Positions 25,097-35,025 of a stretch of DNA of 64,000 nt are shown here, piece by piece. The notes beneath the pieces were generated by a model, which was not told the origin of the DNA, searched no databases, and saw only the letters and a program-made list of their open reading frames with translations. The position numbers and the translations under genes were made by a program. The stretch covers positions 33,989-97,988 of the forward strand of contig NZ_CANMRQ010000014.1 of assembly GCF_947500325.1 (NCBI RefSeq), read 5' to 3'. Each line of letters opens with the position of its first letter. Within the stretch, counting starts at the first letter, position 1. The DNA is from an uncultured Lacinutrix sp. Its GTDB lineage: Bacteria; Bacteroidota; Bacteroidia; Flavobacteriales; Flavobacteriaceae.

Positions 25097-27061
25097 ATGA
25101 AGAAATTATATTTCATACTATTTGCGATTCTAATTAGCTTTTCTCTATCTGGACAGACAGTAAAAGAAATTTCTAGAGATTGGGTTTCGTTTAGCCAAAA
25201 AATAGAGGTTAAAACAGACTCTATAAAAAAGTTTAAAGTCATTGCATCTGTAAAAGTAGAAGGAATTGATGAAAAGTCTAGAGCAGGAATTTGGGCAAGA
25301 GTAGATAATAAACCAGAGCAAGGAAGAGGTTTTTTTGATAATATGGGAAATAGACCCATAACTGCTAATAAATGGGAGTCATATACAATTGTAGGTAGAA
25401 TAGATTCTAAATCTGAAGAGATAAATTTTGGAGCTATTTGCTATAATAATGGCAAGTTTTACTTTGATAAATTTGAACTCTATATAGAAGATGATAATGG
25501 AGAATATCAACCTGTAAAATTAGATAACGCTAGTTTTGAAAATAAAGTAGTAAATAGTGCTATTCCTAATTGGAGTAATGGTATAGGTCGCGCCGAACCT
25601 ACAAGAATAAGAGAATTTACTTTCAATGCGAGTGAAGATGCAATAGATGGGGCATATGCTATAGTAATAGAAGGTAGTGGGATTGATAATAATACCGGTA
25701 CTATTAAACCGTTTTATCCAAATATAGGAATATACATAGCTATACTATTTCTGTTAATATTTGTATTAACATTAATAACTAATATCTCATCAACTGAAGA
25801 GGATAAGTGGTCTAAGCTAGGGAGTTTTGGCTTTAGGTTTTCATTTATTTACTTTGGGTTAATTATTTTCTTTCAAAATAATGGGGCTTATCCATTTTTT
25901 GATTTTCTAGCTAAAAAACCACTGGAGTTAATGCAAAAATTCGCACCTTGGTTTGGAGAGCATGTTCTCGGAATTCCTTTTAAAATAGCTACAGGACCTA
26001 ATGGTAGTGGAGATACAACCTTTGATTATCTAGTTGTACTTATAATTTTTATTACAGCAGTATTAGGTGCTTTAATTTGGTCAGTTATAGATAGAAAGCG
26101 AACAAGTTACAAGAAACTATATTATTGGCTAACAACAGCAATGCGTTACTATGTTGGTTTAATGCTTATTAGTTATGGCTTAGTAAAAGTTATCCAACTA
26201 CAATTTCCAGAACCTAGTTTTTACAGATTATTACAACCTTATGGTGAATCTTCTCCTATGGGATTAGCTTGGACTTTTTTAGGTTTTTCAGAAGGTTATA
26301 ATATGTTTATGGGTATTGCAGAAGTGTTAGCTGGTTTGTTATTGTTTAGAAGAACTCAAACATTAGGAGCGATCATCACTTTAATGACTGCTATGAATGT
26401 GATGGCAGTTAATTACTTTTTCGATGTGCCTGTTAAGATATTATCTACTCATTTAGTGTTAATGACGTTGTTCTTGTTGTCTCGAGATATTAAGAAAGTA
26501 ATGCAGTTTTTATTAACCAATAATCCTGTTGAAAGATTAACAGTAATAAAGCGTCCCAAGCTAAAAAAATGGCTAGATGTTAGTCTTAAAGTGTTGAAGG
26601 GTTTAGTTATAGCCTATGCCTTAGGATATGGTTTCTACAATGTTCTAGATATGAATAAGCAATATAATCCAGATGTGCCTAAACCAGAATTATATGGTGT
26701 TTATAAGGTGAAAAATTATGTCATTAATAATGATACCATAACCAATTATAAAAATGATAGACTTTGGAAAACTATTATGTTTGAAAGAACAGGTTCTGTA
26801 CAAATTGAAACAATGAATGAGAAAAGAATTTCTTATAAAGTTGAAATAGATTCAATAACTAAAAAAATGAAATTTTCTAAATCTGGTGATCAATCAGATG
26901 CTTTTGATTTTAATTATACAAAGACAGGTGCTAATTTAGATTTTAACTTTATCACAGAGAATGATACAATTTCTGGAAAGACCAAACGTATGAATGATGA
27001 TGCTCTTTTATTAATCAATAGAGGTTTTAATTGGATTAGTGAACGTCCTTATAACAGATAA
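25097..27061 (+). CDS. Same exported module fused to a DoxX-like membrane domain
   Basis: 654 residues with signal peptide (1-19). Residues 20-205 repeat the module of the preceding gene (EISRDWVSFSQ, GIWARVDNK, GFFDNMGNRP). Then a membrane part of about seven helices follows (IYIAILFLLIFVLTLI, then 280-480), including a DoxX-like core with AMRYYVGLMLISYGLVKVIQLQFP, GFSEGYNMFMGIAEVLAGLLLFRR and LLSRDIKKVMQFLL. The C-terminal tail (about 530-654) is a soluble strand-rich domain. The paralogous module shared by both genes suggests that they bind the same ligand or each other. Only 15 nt separates the two genes. Confidence 0.75.
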   Translation: MKKLYFILFAILISFSLSGQTVKEISRDWVSFSQKIEVKTDSIKKFKVIASVKVEGIDEKSRAGIWARVDNKPEQGRGFFDNMGNRPITANKWESYTIVGRIDSKSEEINFGAICYNNGKFYFDKFELYIEDDNGEYQPVKLDNASFENKVVNSAIPNWSNGIGRAEPTRIREFTFNASEDAIDGAYAIVIEGSGIDNNTGTIKPFYPNIGIYIAILFLLIFVLTLITNISSTEEDKWSKLGSFGFRFSFIYFGLIIFFQNNGAYPFFDFLAKKPLELMQKFAPWFGEHVLGIPFKIATGPNGSGDTTFDYLVVLIIFITAVLGALIWSVIDRKRTSYKKLYYWLTTAMRYYVGLMLISYGLVKVIQLQFPEPSFYRLLQPYGESSPMGLAWTFLGFSEGYNMFMGIAEVLAGLLLFRRTQTLGAIITLMTAMNVMAVNYFFDVPVKILSTHLVLMTLFLLSRDIKKVMQFLLTNNPVERLTVIKRPKLKKWLDVSLKVLKGLVIAYALGYGFYNVLDMNKQYNPDVPKPELYGVYKVKNYVINNDTITNYKNDRLWKTIMFERTGSVQIETMNEKRISYKVEIDSITKKMKFSKSGDQSDAFDFNYTKTGANLDFNFITENDTISGKTKRMNDDALLLINRGFNWISERPYNR

Positions 27062-27122
27062 TACAAGACACAAAACAAGCTTAATTGAAACCTCATTTTT
27101 TAGTTAAGTTTGTGTTAATTCG

Positions 27123-27153
27123 TTGATATTGAAAGTTTTAGGTTGTATTTTTG
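27123..27153 (+). promoter_or_regulatory. Promoter of the DinB gene
   Basis: TTG (27123-27125), 20-nt spacer, TATTTTTG (27146-27153), a full consensus match. It argues against the in-frame TTG at 27151 as start, because that codon lies inside the -7 box. Confidence 0.7.
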
Positions 27154-27174
27154 AGAACAGTCAAAAATCGAACA

Positions 27175-27735
27175 ATGAAAAAATCAATTTTAATTACAAT
27201 TCTGTTAATGATTTGCTTTTTTGTAAATGGACAAAATTTAATTAAACCAGAAAAAGGGTTTACTAACGATATTGGTAACCTAGTATCTATGCTTAATGAT
27301 TTAAAAGCAAGAGTAACAAGATCTGTTGAAGGAATGAGTCAATATGAGGCAGACTATTTATTAGACGACAATGCAAATAGAATAGGTGCAATGATTATGC
27401 ACTTGGCAGCAACTGAAGCCTACTATCAAGTTTATACTTTTGAAAACAGGGGTTTTAATAAAGATGAACAAAAGAAATGGAGTGTTGCTTTAAATCTTGG
27501 AGATAATGGTAGAGAAAAATTGCAAGGAAAACCAATAGAATACTATTTAGATATTTATAAAGAAGTAAGAGCTAAAACATTGAAGCTTTTAAAAACAAAA
27601 GATGATAAATGGTTAAAGGAGAAAAATAGTGCAGGGACAATGAACAACCATTGGGCTTGGTATCATGTTATGGAACATCAAGCTAATCATATGGGGCAAA
27701 TACGGTTTTTAGCTAAACGAATTCCAAAAGAATAG
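27175..27735 (+). CDS. Exported DinB-family protein
   Basis: 186 residues from ATG 27175, with signal peptide (about 1-19, FFVNGQ). The rest is a DinB domain closely resembling the C-terminal half of the 23948 gene: MSQYEADYLLDDNANRIG, IMHLAATEAYYQVYTF, YYLDIYKEVRAKT and WYHVMEHQANHMGQIRFL. Three histidine positions match the metal-binding pattern of DinB proteins. It has its own promoter and a strong terminator, so it can be made apart from the LytTR genes. Clearly a duplicate of the neighbouring domain. Confidence 0.85.
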   Translation: MKKSILITILLMICFFVNGQNLIKPEKGFTNDIGNLVSMLNDLKARVTRSVEGMSQYEADYLLDDNANRIGAMIMHLAATEAYYQVYTFENRGFNKDEQKKWSVALNLGDNGREKLQGKPIEYYLDIYKEVRAKTLKLLKTKDDKWLKEKNSAGTMNNHWAWYHVMEHQANHMGQIRFLAKRIPKE

Positions 27736-27765
27736 AAAAAGGCTTCCAAATATGGAAGCCTTTTT
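27736..27765. terminator. Bidirectional intrinsic terminator
   Basis: A 12-bp perfect stem (AAAAAGGCTTCC / GGAAGCCTTTTT) with a 6-nt loop; U-runs form on both strands. It begins at the base after the DinB stop and serves the convergent DoxX gene too. Confidence 0.9.
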
Positions 27766-27787
27766 CATTACAGTTAGTTATAGATAG

Positions 27788-28159
27788 TTAGTTCAATAAG
27801 TCACTGTATTTGTTTTTATAGCCTATAAGTACAGCAATATTTAATATTAATAAAACAGCTGCACCACCAATTCCTCCAGGATCTAATACAGCATGAAATA
27901 ATACCGCATTTATAGATACACTCATTAGAATTAATGCCGATAAGGCGCCAAATTTGTTAAAAATTAAGGCTAAACCAGCTATTATTTCCACTAAAGCAAC
28001 TAGTACCATTGTTTTAGAATTTGTTAATGCTCCAAAATAGGCACCTGCATCTGCAGATAACTCTGGCATTGGTAAAAAATCAGCAAATTTGTTAACTCCG
28101 AAGACTAAAACAAAGATTCCAAGTAAAATTCTTAGAACCATAAATACTTTTGGATTCAT
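27788..28159 (-). CDS. DoxX family membrane protein
   Basis: 123 residues with four helices: VLRILLGIFVLVFGVNKF, TMVLVALVEIIAGLALIF, ALSALILMSVSINAVLFH and GAAVLLILNIAVLIGYK. The FGVNKFADFLPMPEL segment and VEIIAGLAL pattern are typical of DoxX. Convergent with the DinB gene and related in fold to the membrane part of the 25097 gene. Cellular role unknown. Confidence 0.82.
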   Translation of the reverse strand: MNPKVFMVLRILLGIFVLVFGVNKFADFLPMPELSADAGAYFGALTNSKTMVLVALVEIIAGLALIFNKFGALSALILMSVSINAVLFHAVLDPGGIGGAAVLLILNIAVLIGYKNKYSDLLN

Positions 28160-28296
28160 AATTTTTTTGTTTTTGGTTAGTACTTAAAGATAGGAAATAT
28201 ATTCCATGTAATTAATTTCCTTGGTCGTAAACCAGAATTATACCTTTCATTATCAGTATATTGTAATTGTAAAGAGTCAAGTAGGTAATAACAATA

Positions 28297-31200
28297 TTAC
28301 TCAACTGTTATGCGAGTACCTTCACTATGACTACTAAACTCTGGAGCATACATACTTTGTATAGTAGTAATGCCATTACTCATATTACCAGCATTACTAA
28401 CACGTAAATCGTATTCAAAAACATAAACCCCTTTTGGTAAATAATCGAAAAAGAAGTTTGTTGAAGCATCTTTTGTTGCTTCATAATATCCTAAACCATC
28501 TTGAGTTTTATATCTAGATATAACATTTATAGGTTCTAAGCCGGCAGCTCTCATATCTTTCATATGTACAAATTCCATAGCGCGATCACTACGTAATTCT
28601 ATACGTACTCTTACTAAATCTCCTACTTCTAGTTTGGTGTTTTTTGTAATATCTGTAATCACTTCACCTTTGTCTGTATTTGTCTTTTTAAATAGTTTTT
28701 TCTTAAGTTTTAAAGGCGTTTCGGCAGAAGTAATTTTGTCTAAGTCTTCAAAATATTGCCAGTATAAACTTCCCCAAGCAATACCTTTACCTGTTTTCGT
28801 GATTTTTATTTCGCTCATTGCAGGTGTAATTTCAGTGCCAGTCCAATTTGTTTTATAATAACCAGTACCAGCTTCTACTTTTACAGCTTCTAGTTTTGAT
28901 GGGGCAATAGGTTGGTTACCAATAACTACTTCTACCATGTCTGTAACGCTTAACCAATCGCTACCTTGAAGTAGTAAAGCATAAATAGCTTCTGTTGTTG
29001 CTTTTGTTGTTTTCCAACGATTAGTTTGTTTATTTTTTAATAACCAGATTTTAAGTTCATCTATAGTTTTAGTATCATTTTCAATTTCAGAGAACGCTTC
29101 AATCATCAGGGCTTGTGTTTCTATAGGTGCTTGATACCAATACCAAGAATTGGTGTTTTCTTTCCAATACATTCCTAACTCTTCACTGGTGATACTATTT
29201 TCTTTTAATGATTTTAAAATCTTACTTGAGGTCGAATTATCATTCATTCTATGTGTTACTAATGCCATCATACCTTTTGCATATAAGGCACGTTTAGTCC
29301 AGTAATTTTTAATTTGAGAATGGTAATAATCCATAATTTCTTTTACTTCTTTATTGGGTTTGTTTTCTGGGAAAAAACTACGCATGTATAAATAATGTAA
29401 TTGAGTATAGCTTAATCGATCTAGATTTAAATCGGCTTTTTCGTCGTATTTTCTAATGTCTTTATATTCTTTTATGAATTGAGTATCTAAATATGGTAAT
29501 GCTTTATTAATCATAGTATTTTCTATGTCACTTAGTTTAACATTAAGCTGCTTTAAATGTCCAAAACCAGTAATGATATGTTGTGTGATATAGCGGTTCG
29601 CTCTATAATCTCCAAACCAAGACCAAGCACCATTAGACATTTGGTTTCTTTTAAGTTTGTTTTTTGCTTTAGATAATTCGTTATTCATTTTATTTAAATC
29701 GAATAACAAGGCGATACGTTTTTTCTGTTCAGTTTCACTTTGCGCATCACGTAACCAAGGTGTTTCTTGAATTAAAATAGATTTTAATTCTTGATTCTTT
29801 TCTAAGTTACTTAATAAAGCATCTGTGTTCTTCCATTGGTTAAATACGTCTTGAATTCTTGGATTAGAATTTGCAATATGACTTGCTAAAGTATTAGCAT
29901 AATAACGGGAGAAGGTTTGCTCGTTACACTCGTAAGGATATTCCATTAAATATGGTAATGCTTGTACAGCATACCATGCTGGATTACTTGTCATTTCAAG
30001 CGTTAACTTATGGTTTTTAAGCGTTGTTGAGGTGTTTGTTTTTAGTTTATCTAAAGTGAAAGTTTTGGTTTGATTACTACGAATCCACATTGGTAACGAT
30101 TCTGTTACCAACATACGATTAGTTAAAACTGGTAATGCATTTTGCTCACCATCGCTATAATCTCCAGACTTCGCTATTATTTTATATTGTACAGCTTGTA
30201 CATCGTCTGTTACATCTATATTCCAAGTTACACTAGTATTCCCTTTTGCATCTACAGTAAAACCAAGGTCATTATACGCATTAGATAATTTTTGGTCTAT
30301 AGCTTTACCCGTTAAAGCATTAAACAATTGAAGTATAGCTACACCAGATAGTTTTTTATCTGTTAGGTTTGAAATTTTGGTGCTAATTTTTATGTTATCG
30401 CCTTCACGTAAAAAACGTGGTGCGTTAGGTAACACCATTAATTCTTTTTGTGTAACAGTAGTTAACGATGTTGTAGCATGTTCTAATGTTTTAGTATGTG
30501 CTAATAATTGTAATTTCCATTTAGTTAATGCTTCTGGTGTTGTAAAGCTAAACAAAACATTTCCGTTACTATCTGTTTCTAATTGGGGAAAGAAAAAGGC
30601 AGTTTCCTGAAGGTTTTTTCGAATTTTTACAGTATCAAAATTTGCGTTTGGATTATTTTTGGTTGTAATAATTACAACCCCATTTTTGCCTTTTTCTCCA
30701 TAGGCTGCAATGGCTTCATTACCTTTTAACACATTCATAGATAATATGTCATTTTGATTTATGTTTGTTATTTCTCCAGCAGTCATAGGTACTCCATCAA
30801 CTACATATAAAACGTCTTTATTATCACTTAAAGATGAAACACCTTTTAGTGTGATTTTATTATTTGCTCCTGGTTGTACATTACTAGTAGTTATATTTAA
30901 CCCAGCAACTTGTCCTTCTAATGTTTGAGCAAATCCAGCATTAGTTTTTCTTTTTGATCTAGATTCATCAGAAACCATCATAGCCATTGGAGCTTCACTT
31001 TCCATTGCTTCAACTACAATTTCGTCTAAAGAGTTATTATCTTCAGCTAAATAAATAGAAAATGAATTGTTCTTATCAATAGTTATACTTTCGGTTTTAA
31101 AACCTATCATGCTAATATCTAAAACTTCTCCTTTCAATACTTTAAGAGAAAAACGGCCGTTAATATCTGTTACTGTTCCAGTAGTTGTGCCTTTAACAAT

Positions 31201-34200
31201 AATATTTACGCCAGGTAATGGCGAATTGTTTTCATCGTAGATAATTCCAGAAACAGTACCAGATTTGACGCTTTTATCGTACCTCGATTTAGTATTATTA
31301 ATGCGAATACCTCTTAAATAGCGTTGGTATTGCCAACGGTTATTATTTAAACTAAAACCAAACCAATTTAATTGGTCATACATTTGTTCTTTAGGGTAAC
31401 TTGGATATAGTCTATTGCGTTTTACACTAAAATTTGCTTGCCCAAAACTTCTATTAGCATTACGGCTTAGACTAGAGTAGTAGGTAGAACGATAGATAGG
31501 ATTAAAACTCCAATTGTGTGTTTTAAATTCGTCTAAAGACGCATCGTACATACTTGCTAATAATTCGGCCGAAGCTTTGTCTCCTTTTGGACCTTTTATT
31601 TTAAATTTCCATGTTTCATCACTTCCTGGCTGTAGTTTGTCTCTAAACGTTAACGTTTCAATTTCCAAATCGGTTTTTGGATAAGGGACATTAATTTGTA
31701 ATGTGCCATTTTTAAAACTATTGTAAGCCGCAAAACTATAATGTACAGCAAAACCGCCTAAGTCTTCTTTAGTTACTGGTATACGAATAGTTTTTTTGTT
31801 AGCTTTTAAGTTAACAATGTATGTGTTAATAATCTCATTGTTTTTTTCAACAGCAATAGTTACTGTTAAGTCTTTAGCAGCGGTAGCAAGTATAATTTCT
31901 GCAGTATCGTTAGTTTCATACTGCATTTTATTGGTAGTAATACTAAATAATTGATTATCTGCTAATAGTTCATCTTTTGCACTATATAATGTGGTTTTGG
32001 CTTCGTCTTTTACGGCTTGGCCAAATTTATCTTTAGAGTCTAGAACTATAATATATTCACCAGATTCCCATCGTTTTATGTTTTTTAAGTCAAGCTCTTT
32101 AGATACTTCGGTATTAAAAGTTTTATCGTAAACTAGTTCGCCTTTTTCCTTATGTTCACTTTTATCTTCATTAGTATAAGCATCATGAGGAAAACGGTTT
32201 TTAAAATCGGTTTTGGTAAAGTTTATATAATCTGGTGCTTTCCAAGGTCTCGGTCGTAATACATTATCTGGTGCATTTAACTTATAAATTTTAAGTGTGC
32301 CTTTTGCAGGAACAAATTCACCATTTAAATTACGCGTATCTATAGTAATTTTATGATCTTTTTTAGTTTTATCTAAAGCGTTATCAATAGAAATAGTGGC
32401 TGTTAATGCATGATAACCAACATTTACTATTGTTTTTGTACTTCTGGTTTCTCCATTAATATCTGTAACATCTGCAGTAATCTCATATTTAAAAACAGGA
32501 AGACTAGATTTGTCTACACTTTCATCGGGAATAGCTTTAAAAGTAATATTATAATTACCATTAGCATCTGTAACTGTTTCACCTTGGGTTATTTCTTGTC
32601 CTTGATCTCGAAATGTTGGACGTCTCCAATAAAACCAACGCGGATATTCTACATTTCTTTTAACACGATATACCACTTTAGCATCAGAAATTGTTGAACC
32701 AGCAAAAGCAAGTGCTTCTCCTTTTACGGTTATACTATCGTTTACTTTTATGGTTTCGGTAATGGGTTTAAAGTTGGTTTCAAACTTTGGACGTTTATAT
32801 TCTTCCACCGAAATATTAGTATAAGCACTTAGGTCTTTATTATCATTTAATCTTATACTAAAATTACCTGTTAATCCACTATTGGGTAATATAAATTCGC
32901 CAGCTACAGAACCATATTCATTTGTTTTTAAATTAAGCTCTTTTACTTTTTCACCATTTACATTGTTTAATACAACAGTGACAGAACGATTAGGTATAAC
33001 TTCAGATTTATTGTCTTTAGTTTTCATACTAATACCTTTAAAATATACAGTTTGTCCAGGTCTATAAATACTTCGGTCTGTAAACAAAAAGGCATTGTAT
33101 CTTGTTTTGTTATCGTTATTACGGTTTCTGTAATAATTATAAATATATATGTCATCAAAGTGAGCGACATCATCTTTAGATAACACTGTAATATTTAAGC
33201 GTCGTCGGTCTCGCTTACGTTTTTTTATAAATGTTTTACCCTTAGAACTAGTAGTCGTTGTAAAAGTTTCACTTACTTCATTATCGTATAAATATTGAAA
33301 TTGAATTTTAGTATTCTCAATTGGGTTACCATTATTTCTATCTATAAATTGAAAGTATTTCTTTTCAGAATCTTCATATTCTACTAAAGCAATATTTGTG
33401 ATTTGCACCAATGTATGTGCTTTAAAATTTTCATCTAAAGCAGCCGTTTTAGCTGTTATAATATAACGTCCATTATTTAAAGCAGGCAAAGAAATTTCTG
33501 TAGTATGTAACTGAAAATCATTTTCATTTTTTAGTGAAGTATCCCAGTTTTTTGTAGGGTCAAGTTTAGCTATAAAATCCTGTTGTTCATTCTCTCTATA
33601 TAGTTTTTTAAACTTTTTATATTGTTTTTCGGTAAGCTTATAAGCAGAAAGATTTAACGCTTCTAGGTTTTTGTAGGTTACTAGTATCCTAGATTCTGTA
33701 TTAACAGGGATTAATTTTTCTGCTGTTAACTGTAATGTAGGATTGGTTATGTATTGTTTTAAAACACGACATTGTTCGGCACCTTTACTCAAAGGGAATT
33801 TTGTAATAGTAGTATCGCAAACTGCAATGGCCTCTTTAATTTTCCAACGAACTTCAGGTTTTGTTTCGTAATTATATTGTCCTCCTAGATTATTATATAA
33901 ACCAGCAAGTTTAAAGTTATATAATGCCGATACTTCATGTTCTTCATGTTTTTTGCTTTCAGATTTAATAGTGTTTATAAAAACGTTCTCTTTATCGTTA
34001 AATGTTGCGTATTGATTTACAAAATCTAATCGATCTATATTAACAGCGGTAAGCGCATATGGCTCTTTATCTTTTGCATGGAACTTAGTGAGCTCTTGAT
34101 AAAGTTTTAAAGCATTTAAAGCTAATGAAGACGTGTCTTTTGATACTATTTTTAACTTAGAAAATGTTTCAGATTCTCCAAGAAATTCTGGGTTGTCTAT

Positions 34201-34866
34201 TAAAAACTTATAGGCAGGTTTGTTAATTCTATTCTCTTGATGTTTGTAAAACACTAAGGCATTATGTGCTAAAAAATCAAAAAGCGTTGGTCTATATCTT
34301 TTAGATTCGTTTTGTAAGGATAAAAGAATGTCAAAATCTACTAATTTAGTTTGCTGTAAAATAAGTCCATTATTTAAAGAGCTTTTATAATGAAAATGAA
34401 TCTCTTCGAATAAAGTCTCTAAATCCCATGTTCTAAAATCTTTAGTGTCTACTTTGTCTTTAGTTTTTGTACGATTATAGAATTTATAGCGATTTTGTTG
34501 AAAGTACTGCCAATACAAAGTAGCTAATACATTTTGTAAAACATTCTTTGTTGGTGATTCACTTTTACTAATTTCTGCCTTAAAATCATTAATAATTTTA
34601 AGTTGTGCATTTTCTTCAAGTAATAAAGCGAACTTACTTTTAAATAATAATACCTTAATTTGCTGAGGTGAGTTATTGTCTTTTTTTGCTTTTAATTCAA
34701 TAGTTTCAACAATTTCTAATGCCGATTTAGGCAAACCTTCAACTTCAAGTTTTTCAACTTGACTCCAAAGTTCGGAATAGTTATTGTTTTGAGATAAAGC
34801 TGTATTAGCAAAAAGAATAATCATTAATATTGAGAGAAATTTATTCATTATAATTAATTTTTTCAT
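28297..34866 (-). CDS. Alpha-2-macroglobulin-like protein with inserted carboxypeptidase-like and TonB-plug-like domains
   Basis: 2189 residues with signal peptide. A second ATG at 34848 gives a more usual signal (ILFANTALSQ). The N-terminal 500 residues are helical; MG-type beta domains follow, including TDRSIYRPGQTVYFKG near residue 600. The thioester motif CNEQ is at 1647-1650 (YECNEQTFSRYY), then the alpha-helical thioester domain (about 1600-1950) and a receptor-binding-like end. Between these, residues about 1200-1285 form a carboxypeptidase-regulatory-like domain (GIIYDENNSPLPGVNI) and 1310-1405 a TonB-plug-like one (VLYVVDGVPM, GVVIITTKN). Bacterial relatives trap proteases at the envelope. 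The signal peptide has no lipobox cysteine. Confidence 0.88.
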   Translation of the reverse strand: MKKLIIMNKFLSILMIILFANTALSQNNNYSELWSQVEKLEVEGLPKSALEIVETIELKAKKDNNSPQQIKVLLFKSKFALLLEENAQLKIINDFKAEISKSESPTKNVLQNVLATLYWQYFQQNRYKFYNRTKTKDKVDTKDFRTWDLETLFEEIHFHYKSSLNNGLILQQTKLVDFDILLSLQNESKRYRPTLFDFLAHNALVFYKHQENRINKPAYKFLIDNPEFLGESETFSKLKIVSKDTSSLALNALKLYQELTKFHAKDKEPYALTAVNIDRLDFVNQYATFNDKENVFINTIKSESKKHEEHEVSALYNFKLAGLYNNLGGQYNYETKPEVRWKIKEAIAVCDTTITKFPLSKGAEQCRVLKQYITNPTLQLTAEKLIPVNTESRILVTYKNLEALNLSAYKLTEKQYKKFKKLYRENEQQDFIAKLDPTKNWDTSLKNENDFQLHTTEISLPALNNGRYIITAKTAALDENFKAHTLVQITNIALVEYEDSEKKYFQFIDRNNGNPIENTKIQFQYLYDNEVSETFTTTTSSKGKTFIKKRKRDRRRLNITVLSKDDVAHFDDIYIYNYYRNRNNDNKTRYNAFLFTDRSIYRPGQTVYFKGISMKTKDNKSEVIPNRSVTVVLNNVNGEKVKELNLKTNEYGSVAGEFILPNSGLTGNFSIRLNDNKDLSAYTNISVEEYKRPKFETNFKPITETIKVNDSITVKGEALAFAGSTISDAKVVYRVKRNVEYPRWFYWRRPTFRDQGQEITQGETVTDANGNYNITFKAIPDESVDKSSLPVFKYEITADVTDINGETRSTKTIVNVGYHALTATISIDNALDKTKKDHKITIDTRNLNGEFVPAKGTLKIYKLNAPDNVLRPRPWKAPDYINFTKTDFKNRFPHDAYTNEDKSEHKEKGELVYDKTFNTEVSKELDLKNIKRWESGEYIIVLDSKDKFGQAVKDEAKTTLYSAKDELLADNQLFSITTNKMQYETNDTAEIILATAAKDLTVTIAVEKNNEIINTYIVNLKANKKTIRIPVTKEDLGGFAVHYSFAAYNSFKNGTLQINVPYPKTDLEIETLTFRDKLQPGSDETWKFKIKGPKGDKASAELLASMYDASLDEFKTHNWSFNPIYRSTYYSSLSRNANRSFGQANFSVKRNRLYPSYPKEQMYDQLNWFGFSLNNNRWQYQRYLRGIRINNTKSRYDKSVKSGTVSGIIYDENNSPLPGVNIIVKGTTTGTVTDINGRFSLKVLKGEVLDISMIGFKTESITIDKNNSFSIYLAEDNNSLDEIVVEAMESEAPMAMMVSDESRSKRKTNAGFAQTLEGQVAGLNITTSNVQPGANNKITLKGVSSLSDNKDVLYVVDGVPMTAGEITNINQNDILSMNVLKGNEAIAAYGEKGKNGVVIITTKNNPNANFDTVKIRKNLQETAFFFPQLETDSNGNVLFSFTTPEALTKWKLQLLAHTKTLEHATTSLTTVTQKELMVLPNAPRFLREGDNIKISTKISNLTDKKLSGVAILQLFNALTGKAIDQKLSNAYNDLGFTVDAKGNTSVTWNIDVTDDVQAVQYKIIAKSGDYSDGEQNALPVLTNRMLVTESLPMWIRSNQTKTFTLDKLKTNTSTTLKNHKLTLEMTSNPAWYAVQALPYLMEYPYECNEQTFSRYYANTLASHIANSNPRIQDVFNQWKNTDALLSNLEKNQELKSILIQETPWLRDAQSETEQKKRIALLFDLNKMNNELSKAKNKLKRNQMSNGAWSWFGDYRANRYITQHIITGFGHLKQLNVKLSDIENTMINKALPYLDTQFIKEYKDIRKYDEKADLNLDRLSYTQLHYLYMRSFFPENKPNKEVKEIMDYYHSQIKNYWTKRALYAKGMMALVTHRMNDNSTSSKILKSLKENSITSEELGMYWKENTNSWYWYQAPIETQALMIEAFSEIENDTKTIDELKIWLLKNKQTNRWKTTKATTEAIYALLLQGSDWLSVTDMVEVVIGNQPIAPSKLEAVKVEAGTGYYKTNWTGTEITPAMSEIKITKTGKGIAWGSLYWQYFEDLDKITSAETPLKLKKKLFKKTNTDKGEVITDITKNTKLEVGDLVRVRIELRSDRAMEFVHMKDMRAAGLEPINVISRYKTQDGLGYYEATKDASTNFFFDYLPKGVYVFEYDLRVSNAGNMSNGITTIQSMYAPEFSSHSEGTRITVE

Positions 34867-35025
34867 GCAATGTAATTGCGTTGCCCGTTTTATAAAACAC
34901 TAAATGAGTTACCATGGCGTTTCAATGAGTAAACAAAGCTTCACTAAAAGTAAAGCTTTTATTTTCAACTTAAAATCAAAAACAATACCAATAGATTATT
35001 ATTTTAGCATTAACATCAATTTATT

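Noticed and set aside
27061..27122. ACAAGCTTAA / TTAAGTTTGT inverted repeat as terminator
   Set aside because: Stem of ten pairs including a wobble, long loop and no U-run; too weak to call.
32410..33067. Plus-strand ORFs of 61-95 codons inside the macroglobulin gene
   Set aside because: Antisense to a conserved long gene; cysteine-rich hydrophobic translation typical of reversed AT-rich beta-strand coding.
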